NCBI GenBank assembly: GCA_020217115.1
Contig: JAIWOA010000105.1
Span: 1-12,986 of the forward strand
DNA: 12,986 nt
Source of the DNA: Calditerrivibrio sp.
GTDB lineage: Bacteria; Chrysiogenota; Deferribacteres; Deferribacterales; Calditerrivibrionaceae
Direction: 5' to 3'
Shown: one piece after another, positions 1 through 7,142 of the stretch
Layout: the number at the start of each line of letters is the position of its first letter
Position numbering within the stretch: position 1 is the stretch's first letter
Made by a program: the position numbers and the translations under genes
Notes under the pieces: model-generated
Database searches by the model: none
Told to the model about the DNA's origin: nothing
The model's input: only the letters and a program-made list of their open reading frames with translations

Positions 1-1097
1 ATTCCAAGTCTATTTAGTTCAACCTCAAAATTTCTTGATTGGGAATTTGCTCTGTAAAGTATTGCTATCTCCTCTGCAGAGACTCCAAGATTCAAAAGAT
101 CTCTTATCTTCCCTGCCACAAAAATGGCTTCATCGATTTCTGTGTGAAACTGTTTTATTATAATATCTCCATGCTCTTTTATAAAAGGTTTTAGATCTTT
201 CCCCTTTCTAAATTTATTATTTGAAATTAGCTTATTTGCAGTGGTTAGTATTTTGTGTCCACTTCTATAATTGTCTGTAAGTTTTACTATTTTTGTTGCA
301 GGAAAATACTCTTCAAAATTTAATATATTCCTTATTTCTGCACCCCTCCATCCATATATTGATTGATCGTCATCTCCAACTGCTGTAATAAAACCATTTT
401 TATCACAGATTGAAGTAAGAAATTCGAGCTGTATTCTATTTGTGTCTTGAAATTCATCTACAAGTATATATTGAAAAATTTTTCTGTAATAGTATTTGAT
501 CTCCGGGTTATATTTCAAAACCTTTACTATAAGGGATAGCATGTCATCAAAATCTACCATATTCATTTCCCTGAGGGAATGTTGGTAATTATTGAATACC
601 TCTTCAAATTTATAAAAATCTTCATGGGGTTCTATTTCATCAATGAATTCCATACTATTTTTATAATTACTTATTAAATTTAGATAGTTTTTTGGTGGAT
701 ACTTTTTTGAGTCTATATTAATATTTTTTAGAATATCCCTTATGATTGACAACCTATCATCCTGATCTATTACAGAAAAGTTTGATTTTAATCCTACGAG
801 GTAGCCATCTCTTCTAAGCATTCTGAGGGCTATTGAATGGAATGTTCCGATCCATATATTTTTGCTGTGCTTATCTGTAAGCTGGAAGATTCGTCTTGCC
901 ATTTCGTCTGCAGCTTTGTTTGTAAATGTCACTGCTAAGATATTTTCTGGGGAGACATTCATATCTTTAATTAGATATGCTATCTTATTGGTGATTACCC
1001 TTGTCTTCCCTGTGCCAGCACCTGCTATGACGAGTAATGGGCCATCGTTGTATCTTATGGCTTCTAACTGACTTTCATTAAGTAGCTTTAATGTCAT
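1..1097 (-). CDS. UvrD/PcrA-type superfamily 1A DNA helicase, N-terminal 365 residues (gene runs off the left edge)
   Basis: ATP-dependent 3'-5' DNA helicase of the UvrD/PcrA/Rep family, which acts in DNA repair and replication-fork or recombination-intermediate processing. Reading minus from an ATG at 1097-1095, the frame is open to base 1. Visible motifs in order: Q-motif LNESQ (residues 6-10), Walker A AGAGTGKT (25-32), TFTNKAA (57-63), GTFHS (84-88), Walker B VDEFQDTN (212-219), VGDDDQSIYGWRGA (239-252), TDNYRS (273-278) and YRANSQSR (347-354). Only about half of the usual 650-750 residues is present; the rest lies outside the window. The ATG overlaps the speA stop as ATGA, so the gene is probably co-transcribed and translationally coupled to speA. 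The sequence does not separate PcrA from UvrD or Rep, so no symbol is given. The family call is firm. Confidence 0.95.
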   Translation of the reverse strand, partial: MTLKLLNESQLEAIRYNDGPLLVIAGAGTGKTRVITNKIAYLIKDMNVSPENILAVTFTNKAADEMARRIFQLTDKHSKNIWIGTFHSIALRMLRRDGYLVGLKSNFSVIDQDDRLSIIRDILKNINIDSKKYPPKNYLNLISNYKNSMEFIDEIEPHEDFYKFEEVFNNYQHSLREMNMVDFDDMLSLIVKVLKYNPEIKYYYRKIFQYILVDEFQDTNRIQLEFLTSICDKNGFITAVGDDDQSIYGWRGAEIRNILNFEEYFPATKIVKLTDNYRSGHKILTTANKLISNNKFRKGKDLKPFIKEHGDIIIKQFHTEIDEAIFVAGKIRDLLNLGVSAEEIAILYRANSQSRNFEVELNRLG

Positions 1098-2938
1098 TGT
1101 TCTTTGCTTGCAACAATGGTTTTCAGATAAGCGTTTTCACTTAAATATAAGTATAGTCTTCCAAGAGTATCTCTTCTTTTATCATCAGGTATATAATCAG
1201 ATTCCTCTATTAGCTGTTTCAGTCTTCTTTCTATATCCTTTATATCGTAATCAAGATCATCGAGTATATCAAGGATATTTTGTGCTTCGAGGAGATTTGT
1301 TATTTCATAGTTGTCATCCTCATCAAATACGACACTAAACTCTGTAGGGTGTGTAAAAAGGTTGTGCTGCATTCCGAGTATCTCCTGATATGCCCCCACA
1401 AGGAAAAAACCTATGAAATATTCTTCATTTTTTACATCGACATCATGTAGAAAAAGTGGTTTCCTGATATCAAAAGATATCTCTCCATCACTGTCACAGG
1501 TAATATCCCAAAGACTTGCAGATCTTGTTGGTTTTTCGTTCAGTCTATCAAGGGGTGCCACAGGAAAAGTTTGTCCAAGTCCCCAGTAGTCTGGCAAGCT
1601 CTGGAAAAATGAACAATTAAGCAGATATTTCTCCTGTATCATATTCTGAATAGTAAGAATTTCGTCATATTTTTTGTTTTTTAGCAATTCTACAGCTTTT
1701 TTTATGATTAAATGTACCAATATTTCAGTGTTGCTTCTGTCTAAAAGATCGATATACCCCAGATCAAAGAGTGTCAAAAGTGATTCCATGTGGTCAAGAC
1801 TGTCATGGAGATATTCTATGGCATTTTTTTCGTTCATCAAATTGTACAATTCAAATAGTTCATCAATTAATTTTGGATTTTCATTTTTTAGTTGTAGCTC
1901 TCTTTGGTCATATTCTTGGGAGAAAAGCTCTAAGACAGGTGCCACAAGTACAGCATGCTTTGCTGCAACAAATCTACCAGCTTCAAGAAAAATATCTGGA
2001 TCTGGAACATGTTTGTTATGTGCAATTGTTTTAAGTAAAAATACAACATCACTTGCATATTCTTCAAGGGTGTAATGTCTCTGTGCAATGCCTTCATGTT
2101 GGGCATATTCCACAGCTAATCCTCCCCCCAGATCTATTGCTTTTAGGTTATGAGCTCCCATTTTATACAGTTCAGCATGTATGTTTCCAGCTTCCCTCAA
2201 TGCCTTCTTCAAAGGAGATATTTCACTAATCTGTGAGCCTATATGGAAATGTATCATTGTGAAATATTCAAGCATATTTGCTTGCTTTAACATATTCATT
2301 GCTTCTATCAGTTCAGAGGAAGTTAGCCCAAATTTAGAGTTTATTCCACCACTTTTTGCCCAGATACCTATACCTGAGCTATGTAACCTTATACGTAGAC
2401 CTATCTTCGGGTATGGTTTACCCATCTCCTTTGCTACTTCAAGTATGGTTTCAAGTTCGTTTAATCCCTCTATTGTCAATGTTATATCATGACCCATTTT
2501 AGCAGCTATGAATCCAAGTGAGATCATCTCTTTGTCTTTAAAACCATTTACCATAATAGGAGAACCACTGTTGTTATAAGCCATTGCAATTATGAGCTCA
2601 GGTTTACTACCAGCTTCAAGGCCGTAGGGCATCCCCTTTGTCATCTCCATCAATGGTGAAACAAAATTGGGGAATTGATTTACTTTTAGTGGGAAAAGAG
2701 CATTAAAAGAGCCTTGATAACCATATTCTTTTATGGTTTTTTTAAAGGTTTTAAAAAGTGTATCTATCTGCTCTTTAACAAGATGGGGAAATCTGAGTAG
2801 CAATGGACCTTTATATCCTTCATCCCTTATCTCTTTTACAATATCTATGAGTGCAGGTTTTTTCCCATAGTTGATTACAATCTTCCCTTTTTCTATCTTG
2901 AAATCATCGTCAGACCACAATTTTATTCCAAAATCCAT
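1094..2938 (-). CDS. speA: Biosynthetic arginine decarboxylase (PLP, alanine-racemase fold III)
   Basis: Cytoplasmic enzyme that decarboxylates L-arginine to agmatine, the first step of the agmatine route to putrescine and spermidine. It is 614 aa, close to the roughly 630-660 aa usual for SpeA. Seen: PLP-lysine motif FPLKVNQ with Lys85, YGLEAGSK (105-112), HFHIGSQ (230-236) of the TIM barrel, DLGGGLAVEY (269-278) for PLP phosphate binding, EAGR (319-322), the catalytic-Cys motif ITCDSDG with Cys481, and GAYQEILG (515-522). The C-terminal part holds the family's helical and beta domains. The start is supported by a GAGGAT Shine-Dalgarno about 6 nt upstream. No other polyamine gene is in the window. 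Its stop overlaps the downstream helicase start (ATGA). It is transcribed away from the IclR-type regulator across a 340-bp AT-rich region. Confidence 0.96.
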   Translation of the reverse strand: MDFGIKLWSDDDFKIEKGKIVINYGKKPALIDIVKEIRDEGYKGPLLLRFPHLVKEQIDTLFKTFKKTIKEYGYQGSFNALFPLKVNQFPNFVSPLMEMTKGMPYGLEAGSKPELIIAMAYNNSGSPIMVNGFKDKEMISLGFIAAKMGHDITLTIEGLNELETILEVAKEMGKPYPKIGLRIRLHSSGIGIWAKSGGINSKFGLTSSELIEAMNMLKQANMLEYFTMIHFHIGSQISEISPLKKALREAGNIHAELYKMGAHNLKAIDLGGGLAVEYAQHEGIAQRHYTLEEYASDVVFLLKTIAHNKHVPDPDIFLEAGRFVAAKHAVLVAPVLELFSQEYDQRELQLKNENPKLIDELFELYNLMNEKNAIEYLHDSLDHMESLLTLFDLGYIDLLDRSNTEILVHLIIKKAVELLKNKKYDEILTIQNMIQEKYLLNCSFFQSLPDYWGLGQTFPVAPLDRLNEKPTRSASLWDITCDSDGEISFDIRKPLFLHDVDVKNEEYFIGFFLVGAYQEILGMQHNLFTHPTEFSVVFDEDDNYEITNLLEAQNILDILDDLDYDIKDIERRLKQLIEESDYIPDDKRRDTLGRLYLYLSENAYLKTIVASKEQ

Positions 2939-2969
2939 AAAAATATCCTCACTGTTTTAATCTCAAAAT

Positions 2970-2978
2970 AATATATCA
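2970..2978 (-). promoter_or_regulatory. Candidate extended -10 promoter of speA
   Basis: Reading minus, TGA-TATATT is an extended -10 element (TGn followed by 5 of 6 matches to TATAAT). It would start transcription about 25 nt upstream of the speA ATG. No convincing -35 hexamer is found at 16-18 bp, which is tolerable for an extended -10. In such AT-rich DNA this match can arise by chance. Confidence 0.3.
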
Positions 2979-3003
2979 AATTTGTAAAAAGTCTATTATT
3001 TTT

Positions 3004-3119
3004 TTGTTGCTTAAAGATATTTTACAAATAATTTTGTGTTATTTTTAGATAATTTTGTTGAGTAACGATCTACGATTAGTAAGTTTATATTCTTATCATT
3101 TTTATTTGTTAATCAACAA
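3004..3119. repeat. Three related quasi-palindromic 14-mers spaced 51 bp apart (candidate operators)
   Basis: The 14-mers at 3004-3017 (TTGTTGCTTAAAGA), 3055-3068 (TTGTTGAGTAACGA) and 3106-3119 (TTGTTAATCAACAA) share TTGTT at one end and AA plus a final A at the other. The third is a TTGTT-AATC-AACAA inverted repeat. Read from the opposite strand it matches the second at 12 of 14 positions. Both start-to-start distances are exactly 51 bp, close to five helical turns, so the sites would lie on one DNA face. That they bind a regulator, perhaps the adjacent IclR protein, is inference. The base composition makes chance similarity a real possibility. Confidence 0.35.
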
Positions 3120-3216
3120 TGAAAATTTTTAAATTAGAAATCAAACATTGCGCATTGAAATCTTAAATTTATATAAAAATATGATTTTTTTTGTTTTAAA
3201 TTATATTGATTTTCTA

Positions 3217-3245
3217 TTGATTTATAGTTAAAAAAATGTTTTAAT
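3217..3245 (+). promoter_or_regulatory. Candidate sigma70-type promoter of the IclR-family gene
   Basis: TTGATT (3217-3222, 4 of 6 to TTGACA) and TTTAAT (3240-3245, 5 of 6 to TATAAT) are separated by 17 bp. The expected transcription start is near 3252, about 27 nt before the ATG at 3279. The AT-rich context weakens the inference. Confidence 0.4.
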
Positions 3246-3250
3246 ATTAG

Positions 3251-3268
3251 TAATAATAAACGTTATTA
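3251..3268. repeat. Inverted repeat at the predicted iclR transcription start
   Basis: TAATAA (3251-3256) and TTATTA (3263-3268) are perfect inverted 6-bp arms around the 6-bp spacer TAAACG. The element overlaps the predicted start of transcription and abuts the AGGAG ribosome binding site (3268-3272). It is therefore well placed to be an autorepressor operator, as many IclR proteins repress their own genes. The function is inferred only. Confidence 0.35.
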
Positions 3269-3278
3269 GGAGCTGTGT

Positions 3279-4064
3279 ATGGTATCAAAAGTTACACCTA
3301 AATTAGTTCAGTCAGTTGCCCACGTTTTGCAGCTTTTTGAAGTTTACAGGACTACAGATTACAGAGAGGAGTTTGGAGTTACCGAACTCAGCAAGCAGTT
3401 AGGGCTTCACAAGAATAATGTATTTAGGCTTTTGGCTACTCTTGAATCGAGGGGGTATATAGAGCAGAATAAAGCTACCGAAAATTATAGGCTTGGCATA
3501 GAGATATTTGATCTGGGGCAGAAGTATCTAAACAAACTTGGCCTTTTAAAACTTGCAAGACCCTTTATGGAAAAGGTAGTATCTGAAATAAATGAATCGG
3601 TATATATAGGTATTTTGAAGGAGGGTTCTGTTGTCTATCTCGATATTGTAGAGGCGATGCAAACCATCAAGATTGTTTCAAGGGTTGGGAAGGATGTTCC
3701 AGCTTATTGCACTGCTATAGGTAAGATTCAGCTTGCCTATGCTTCTGAAGAAGAACTGAACAAGATCTATATGGGGGCAAGGCTTAAAAAATATACTGAT
3801 AAGACAATTACTTCTCTTCCTGAGCTAAAGAAGCATTTAAAGGTAGTTACCGAAAATGATTATGCGATAGATGATGAAGAATTTGAAGAGTCTGTAAGAA
3901 ATGTGGGAGTTCCAATAAAAAATTATGAAGGTGTTTCAATTGCGGCTATAAGCGCAACAGGGCCTATCTGCAGGATGACTCCTTCAAAGATAGAGAATGA
4001 GGTTCTTCCTGCACTCAAAAAATATGCCAGGGAGATATCTAAAAGACTTGGTTATCAAGGATAA
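3279..4064 (+). CDS. IclR-family transcriptional regulator
   Basis: DNA-binding regulator of the IclR family, 261 aa, the usual length. The N-terminal winged helix-turn-helix spans about residues 10-72: VTELSKQLGLHKNNVFRLL is the HTH, and the wing follows around ESRGYIEQ and NYRLG. A linker helix (about 75-105) leads to the GAF-like effector domain (about 105-255). That domain carries the typical CTAIGKIQLA segment (144-153) and the GVSIAAISATGP region (218-229). The start has a well-spaced AGGAG 6 nt upstream. It is divergent from speA and convergent with hypF, whose last 26 bp overlap its 3' end on the other strand. The effector cannot be read from the sequence. Family members usually sense small carboxylates or aromatic-degradation intermediates. 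Regulation of speA, itself or distant genes are all possible. Confidence 0.93.
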   Translation: MVSKVTPKLVQSVAHVLQLFEVYRTTDYREEFGVTELSKQLGLHKNNVFRLLATLESRGYIEQNKATENYRLGIEIFDLGQKYLNKLGLLKLARPFMEKVVSEINESVYIGILKEGSVVYLDIVEAMQTIKIVSRVGKDVPAYCTAIGKIQLAYASEEELNKIYMGARLKKYTDKTITSLPELKKHLKVVTENDYAIDDEEFEESVRNVGVPIKNYEGVSIAAISATGPICRMTPSKIENEVLPALKKYAREISKRLGYQG

Positions 4065-6291
4065 CAGAATATACCTGTCCTAAAGATATAGATGCATCAT
4101 TTGCTGGCACTTCTCTATGAATATATGGTGAAAGGCCAGCTTTTCTTATCTTTTCAAGTGTAAGACTTAACAACATTGTATTCTGGAATACACCACCAGA
4201 TAGAACGACATCTTTTACCCCCTCTGTTTCAGATATTCTTTTGCAACATTCTAAAATAATTTCTGCAACGGTGTTGTGAAATCTATAGGATATTTCTTGA
4301 ATACTTAAAGAGCTCATCAGATCATGTATAATTTCTGTAAGCATTTCCGATATTTCTATTTTATGATCCTTTATTTTAAAAGGGTATGAATGTTCTGAAC
4401 TCATTTTTCCAAGAGATTCCAGAGCTATGGCTGAGTGTGCTTCAAATTCGTTTGTTTTAATCCCTGTGATAAGGGAGCCGACAGCTTCAAATAGTCTACC
4501 CATACTTGATGTGAGAAATGAATTGATTTTGTTATCAATAACTTTTTTTAATATATCAACCTCCTCATTTGCATCGAATCTATCTGCTATCATTCTTATT
4601 ATATTATCCTCTACTCCATTTTGTATCAGATATCCCAAAAGCATTCTGTAGGGATTTTTTGCAGAGGCATCCCCTCCAGGCTGTACATAGTATTCTAAAT
4701 GGTAGATCCTTTTTATTACCCCTTTTTTGCAAAAAAATTCTCCTCCCCATATATTTCCATCCTCTCCTAACCCGGTGCCATCAAAAATTACCCCTATCAA
4801 ATTATCTGATAGTCCATGTTCTGCCATGCAGGCATACATATGGGCTTTGTGGTGTTGAATGGATGATACCTTTATATCATTTTCCTGCGCAAATTTTTTT
4901 GCAAATATAGTAGATCTGTAATCTGGGTGGATATCGTGTACCACATGTGATATCTTTATATCAAAGAGATCCCTCAGCTTATTAAAGGTTTCCTCATAAA
5001 ATATCTCTGTTTCCATATTGTCAAGATCACCAATAAATTGGCTTATAAATGCATATCTACCCTTTGTCATACTCAAATGGTTTTTTAGCTGTGCTCCAGC
5101 ACCAAAAACAGAGATGTCGCTACTTTTCTTTAGAATAACAGGATTTGGGGAGTACCCTCTGGATCTCCTTATAGGGTAGATATTACCATCAACTATTGTT
5201 ACCACAGAGTCATCTACTCTATTGTGGATAGGTCTATTATGATGCAGGAAATAGTTTGTGAAAATTTTTAATTTTTCTTCTGCATCTTTTTCTGATATCG
5301 TTATAGGTTCATCTTTTAAATTTCCACTTGTGGCAACTATAAATTCTGTTTTTAGAAAATGAAAAAGTATTTTATGCATTGGAGTATAGGCTGCCATCAA
5401 ACCTATCTTTTCGCTTAGAGGATTTATATATTTAGATAGTGGGTGATTGTTCCATTCAAAAATTACGATAGGTGATTGTGGTGATAGCAACATATTTTTG
5501 ATTATATCTATATCCCTAATAGAGTATTTATTTAGTATATCTGGATTTTTTACCATTACTGCCAACGGTTTTGACAACCTTTTTTTTAATTTTCTAAGTC
5601 TATTTATTGTATTGTCATTTGTAGCATCACATATTATATGGTATCCACCAAGACCTTTGAAAGCTACTATTTCATCATAATCGATTAGTTCTGCTATCTT
5701 TTTTATAGCATCTACACCTCTATAATTATCAAAATAGACATCTGGACCGCAATCTCTGCAGCAGTTTGGTTGGGCATGAAATCTTCTGTCAGAAAGATCT
5801 TGGTATTCTTTAAGACATTCATCACAGATCTTGAAAATATCCATTGTTGTATTTGGTCTATCATAGGGGATTGTTTTTATTATTGAGTAGCGTGGTCCGC
5901 AGTTTGTACAGTTTATAAAAGGGTAAAGGTATCTTCTGTTGTTTTTCTCAAAGAGCTCTCTTTCACAATCATTACAAATGGCCATATCCGCTGGGATAAG
6001 GGTCACTCCACTATTTTTTTCAGAATCAAATATAACAAAACCATTGTGTCTGATATCTATATACCTTTCTTCACAATCTAAGGATAATATTGAGCTTGAT
6101 CTTGGAGCATTATCCTTTAATAACTTTATAAATAGATCCTTTTCAGATCTACTACATTCTATATATATTATTACACCCTGAGAGCTATTTTTTACGTAAC
6201 CATTTAAATTAAGGGACGTGGCAAGGTTGTATACAAAAGGTCTAAAACCTACCCCCTGAACTATCCCATCAACTTTTATTAAAAAACCCAT
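4039..6291 (-). CDS. hypF: Carbamoyltransferase HypF, NiFe-hydrogenase maturation
   Basis: HypF converts carbamoyl phosphate and ATP to carbamoyl-adenylate and passes the carbamoyl group to HypE for CN ligand synthesis of NiFe hydrogenases. It is 750 aa, full length. Domains in order: acylphosphatase (about 1-90) with VQGVGFRPF (11-19, Arg17) and Asn35; the zinc-finger region with C106xxC109, C128xxC131, C156xxC159 and C178xxC181; a YrdC-like domain (about 190-375) with KRLSKP (237-242) and ATSGN (320-324); and the Kae1-like carbamoyltransferase domain with metal ligands H480 and H484, FDGTGLGEDG (503-512) and SGGVFQN (698-704). A GGAG lies 9 nt before the ATG. It follows the methyltransferase gene by 25 bp, likely in one operon. 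No other hyp or hydrogenase gene is in the window, so its partners must lie elsewhere. The tail overlaps the convergent IclR gene by 26 bp. Confidence 0.97.
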   Translation of the reverse strand: MGFLIKVDGIVQGVGFRPFVYNLATSLNLNGYVKNSSQGVIIYIECSRSEKDLFIKLLKDNAPRSSSILSLDCEERYIDIRHNGFVIFDSEKNSGVTLIPADMAICNDCERELFEKNNRRYLYPFINCTNCGPRYSIIKTIPYDRPNTTMDIFKICDECLKEYQDLSDRRFHAQPNCCRDCGPDVYFDNYRGVDAIKKIAELIDYDEIVAFKGLGGYHIICDATNDNTINRLRKLKKRLSKPLAVMVKNPDILNKYSIRDIDIIKNMLLSPQSPIVIFEWNNHPLSKYINPLSEKIGLMAAYTPMHKILFHFLKTEFIVATSGNLKDEPITISEKDAEEKLKIFTNYFLHHNRPIHNRVDDSVVTIVDGNIYPIRRSRGYSPNPVILKKSSDISVFGAGAQLKNHLSMTKGRYAFISQFIGDLDNMETEIFYEETFNKLRDLFDIKISHVVHDIHPDYRSTIFAKKFAQENDIKVSSIQHHKAHMYACMAEHGLSDNLIGVIFDGTGLGEDGNIWGGEFFCKKGVIKRIYHLEYYVQPGGDASAKNPYRMLLGYLIQNGVEDNIIRMIADRFDANEEVDILKKVIDNKINSFLTSSMGRLFEAVGSLITGIKTNEFEAHSAIALESLGKMSSEHSYPFKIKDHKIEISEMLTEIIHDLMSSLSIQEISYRFHNTVAEIILECCKRISETEGVKDVVLSGGVFQNTMLLSLTLEKIRKAGLSPYIHREVPANDASISLGQVYSVILDNQVF

Positions 6292-6316
6292 AAATGGTAT
6301 CTCCAGTCTAAATATA

Positions 6317-7087
6317 TCATATAGATGGTTTACCCCTATTTTTTTTACTTAGCCACCAGGTATAGCTTGTAAAATTTTTAAAATCTTCTGTAAATACAGA
6401 GTTTATCGAATGGAATAATGGTGGTTCGATAATGATTTCAGCACCTGAACCTTTTCTATACTCAACAAAGGTAAGCCTTGCTTTTCTATTAAGATCTGGA
6501 TATAGAAATCTTAACCTTTTTGGCTCTATACCATATTTTACTGATTCAAAGAGCTCAGTTGTTCTATCTGCCGTATAAGAGATGTATAACAACCCACCGG
6601 TCTTTAGATAGCTTTTAGAAAATTTAAAAATATCTATTAATGTTAATCTATCTGAAAATCGAGCAGCATTCTTCTCTTCATTTTTGCAATTGTACCCTGT
6701 GTAGGATTTTCTGTATGGAGGATTGCTTATTATCATATCAACCGATCTGCTCAGTTTGTAATCTTTTATATCTGATTTTACTGGGATTATTTTGTCCTGT
6801 AGCCCATTTATTTCGATTGTTCTAACGAGGGCCTCGTACATTTTGTAATTTAATTCTACTGCATATATCTTTTTTGTATCTAGAAAAGTTCCAAGTATTA
6901 CGGAAATTATACCTGATCCTGCTCCTATCTCTAAAATAGTATCGTAGGCTTTTTCCTTTACAAATCCTGCAAGTAAAAGTGAATCGGTGGTAAATCTGAA
7001 CCCATCAACTGGTTGACATATTTTTATCTCTTCACTAATTATATGATCTATAGAAAAAACTTTTTTTCCCATAATTTCTACTACCAT
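6317..7087 (-). CDS. TrmN6/YfiC-like SAM-dependent N6-adenine methyltransferase
   Basis: Class I Rossmann-fold methyltransferase of 256 aa, related to the E. coli enzyme that makes m6A37 in tRNA1(Val). Seen: the N-terminal pre-motif FRFTTDSLLLAGF (30-42), SAM-binding motif I LEIGAGSGIIS (52-62), the acidic motif II VELN (77-80), D106 in the next strand, and the N6-amino-methyltransferase motif ISNPPY (120-125). NPPY shows that the acceptor is an exocyclic amino group, as in tRNA, rRNA or protein-Gln enzymes; the exact substrate is inferred from the YfiC resemblance. The start is uncertain. The ATG at 7087 has only a weak purine-rich AAGAAAA upstream. The in-frame ATG at 7072 (residue 6) has nothing better. 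It is the first gene before hypF and diverges from the sirtuin across about 55 bp. Confidence 0.85.
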   Translation of the reverse strand: MVVEIMGKKVFSIDHIISEEIKICQPVDGFRFTTDSLLLAGFVKEKAYDTILEIGAGSGIISVILGTFLDTKKIYAVELNYKMYEALVRTIEINGLQDKIIPVKSDIKDYKLSRSVDMIISNPPYRKSYTGYNCKNEEKNAARFSDRLTLIDIFKFSKSYLKTGGLLYISYTADRTTELFESVKYGIEPKRLRFLYPDLNRKARLTFVEYRKGSGAEIIIEPPLFHSINSVFTEDFKNFTSYTWWLSKKNRGKPSI

Positions 7088-7104
7088 CTATTTTCTTTTT
7101 AGTC

Positions 7105-7110
7105 TATAAT
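7105..7110 (+). promoter_or_regulatory. Candidate -10 box of the sirtuin/transporter operon
   Basis: A perfect TATAAT lies 32 bp before the sirtuin ATG in the 55-bp divergent gap. Transcription would begin near 7117. No good -35 hexamer occurs at 16-18 bp upstream, so the promoter would need an activator or is weak. Confidence 0.35.
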
Positions 7111-7142
7111 TTTTAGATAAGAATTTATCTTTGGAGTTGTTT

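Larger units (their letters stand above)
2939..3278. promoter_or_regulatory. 340-bp AT-rich divergent intergenic region between speA and the IclR gene
   Basis: No coding potential was found. The region is extremely AT-rich, with long A/T runs, and must hold the promoters of both divergent genes. It contains a candidate speA promoter near 2970-2978, a candidate iclR promoter at 3217-3245, three related TTGTT-N4-AAnnA quasi-palindromes beginning at 3004, 3055 and 3106, a short direct repeat CATTG-CG-CATTG (3146-3157), and an inverted repeat at 3251-3268 just before the regulator's ribosome binding site. The length is unusual for this window, where other gaps are mostly under 60 bp, which favours a regulatory role. 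Confidence 0.7.

Noticed and set aside
1674..2075. 133-codon plus-strand ORF, and other long plus-strand ORFs inside speA, hypF and the iscS-like gene
   Set aside because: All are antisense to strongly conserved enzymes, are rich in Ser/Phe/Ile as expected of shadow frames, and show no family motif.
3146..3157. CATTG-CG-CATTG as a start of a repeat array or CRISPR-like element
   Set aside because: There are only two short copies with a 2-bp spacer and no further units; this is a chance or minor operator-like repeat.
7131..7142. Upstream in-frame TTG start for the sirtuin, adding four residues
   Set aside because: The TTG overlaps the GGAG that is correctly spaced (6 nt) for the ATG at 7143, so the ATG is the better start.
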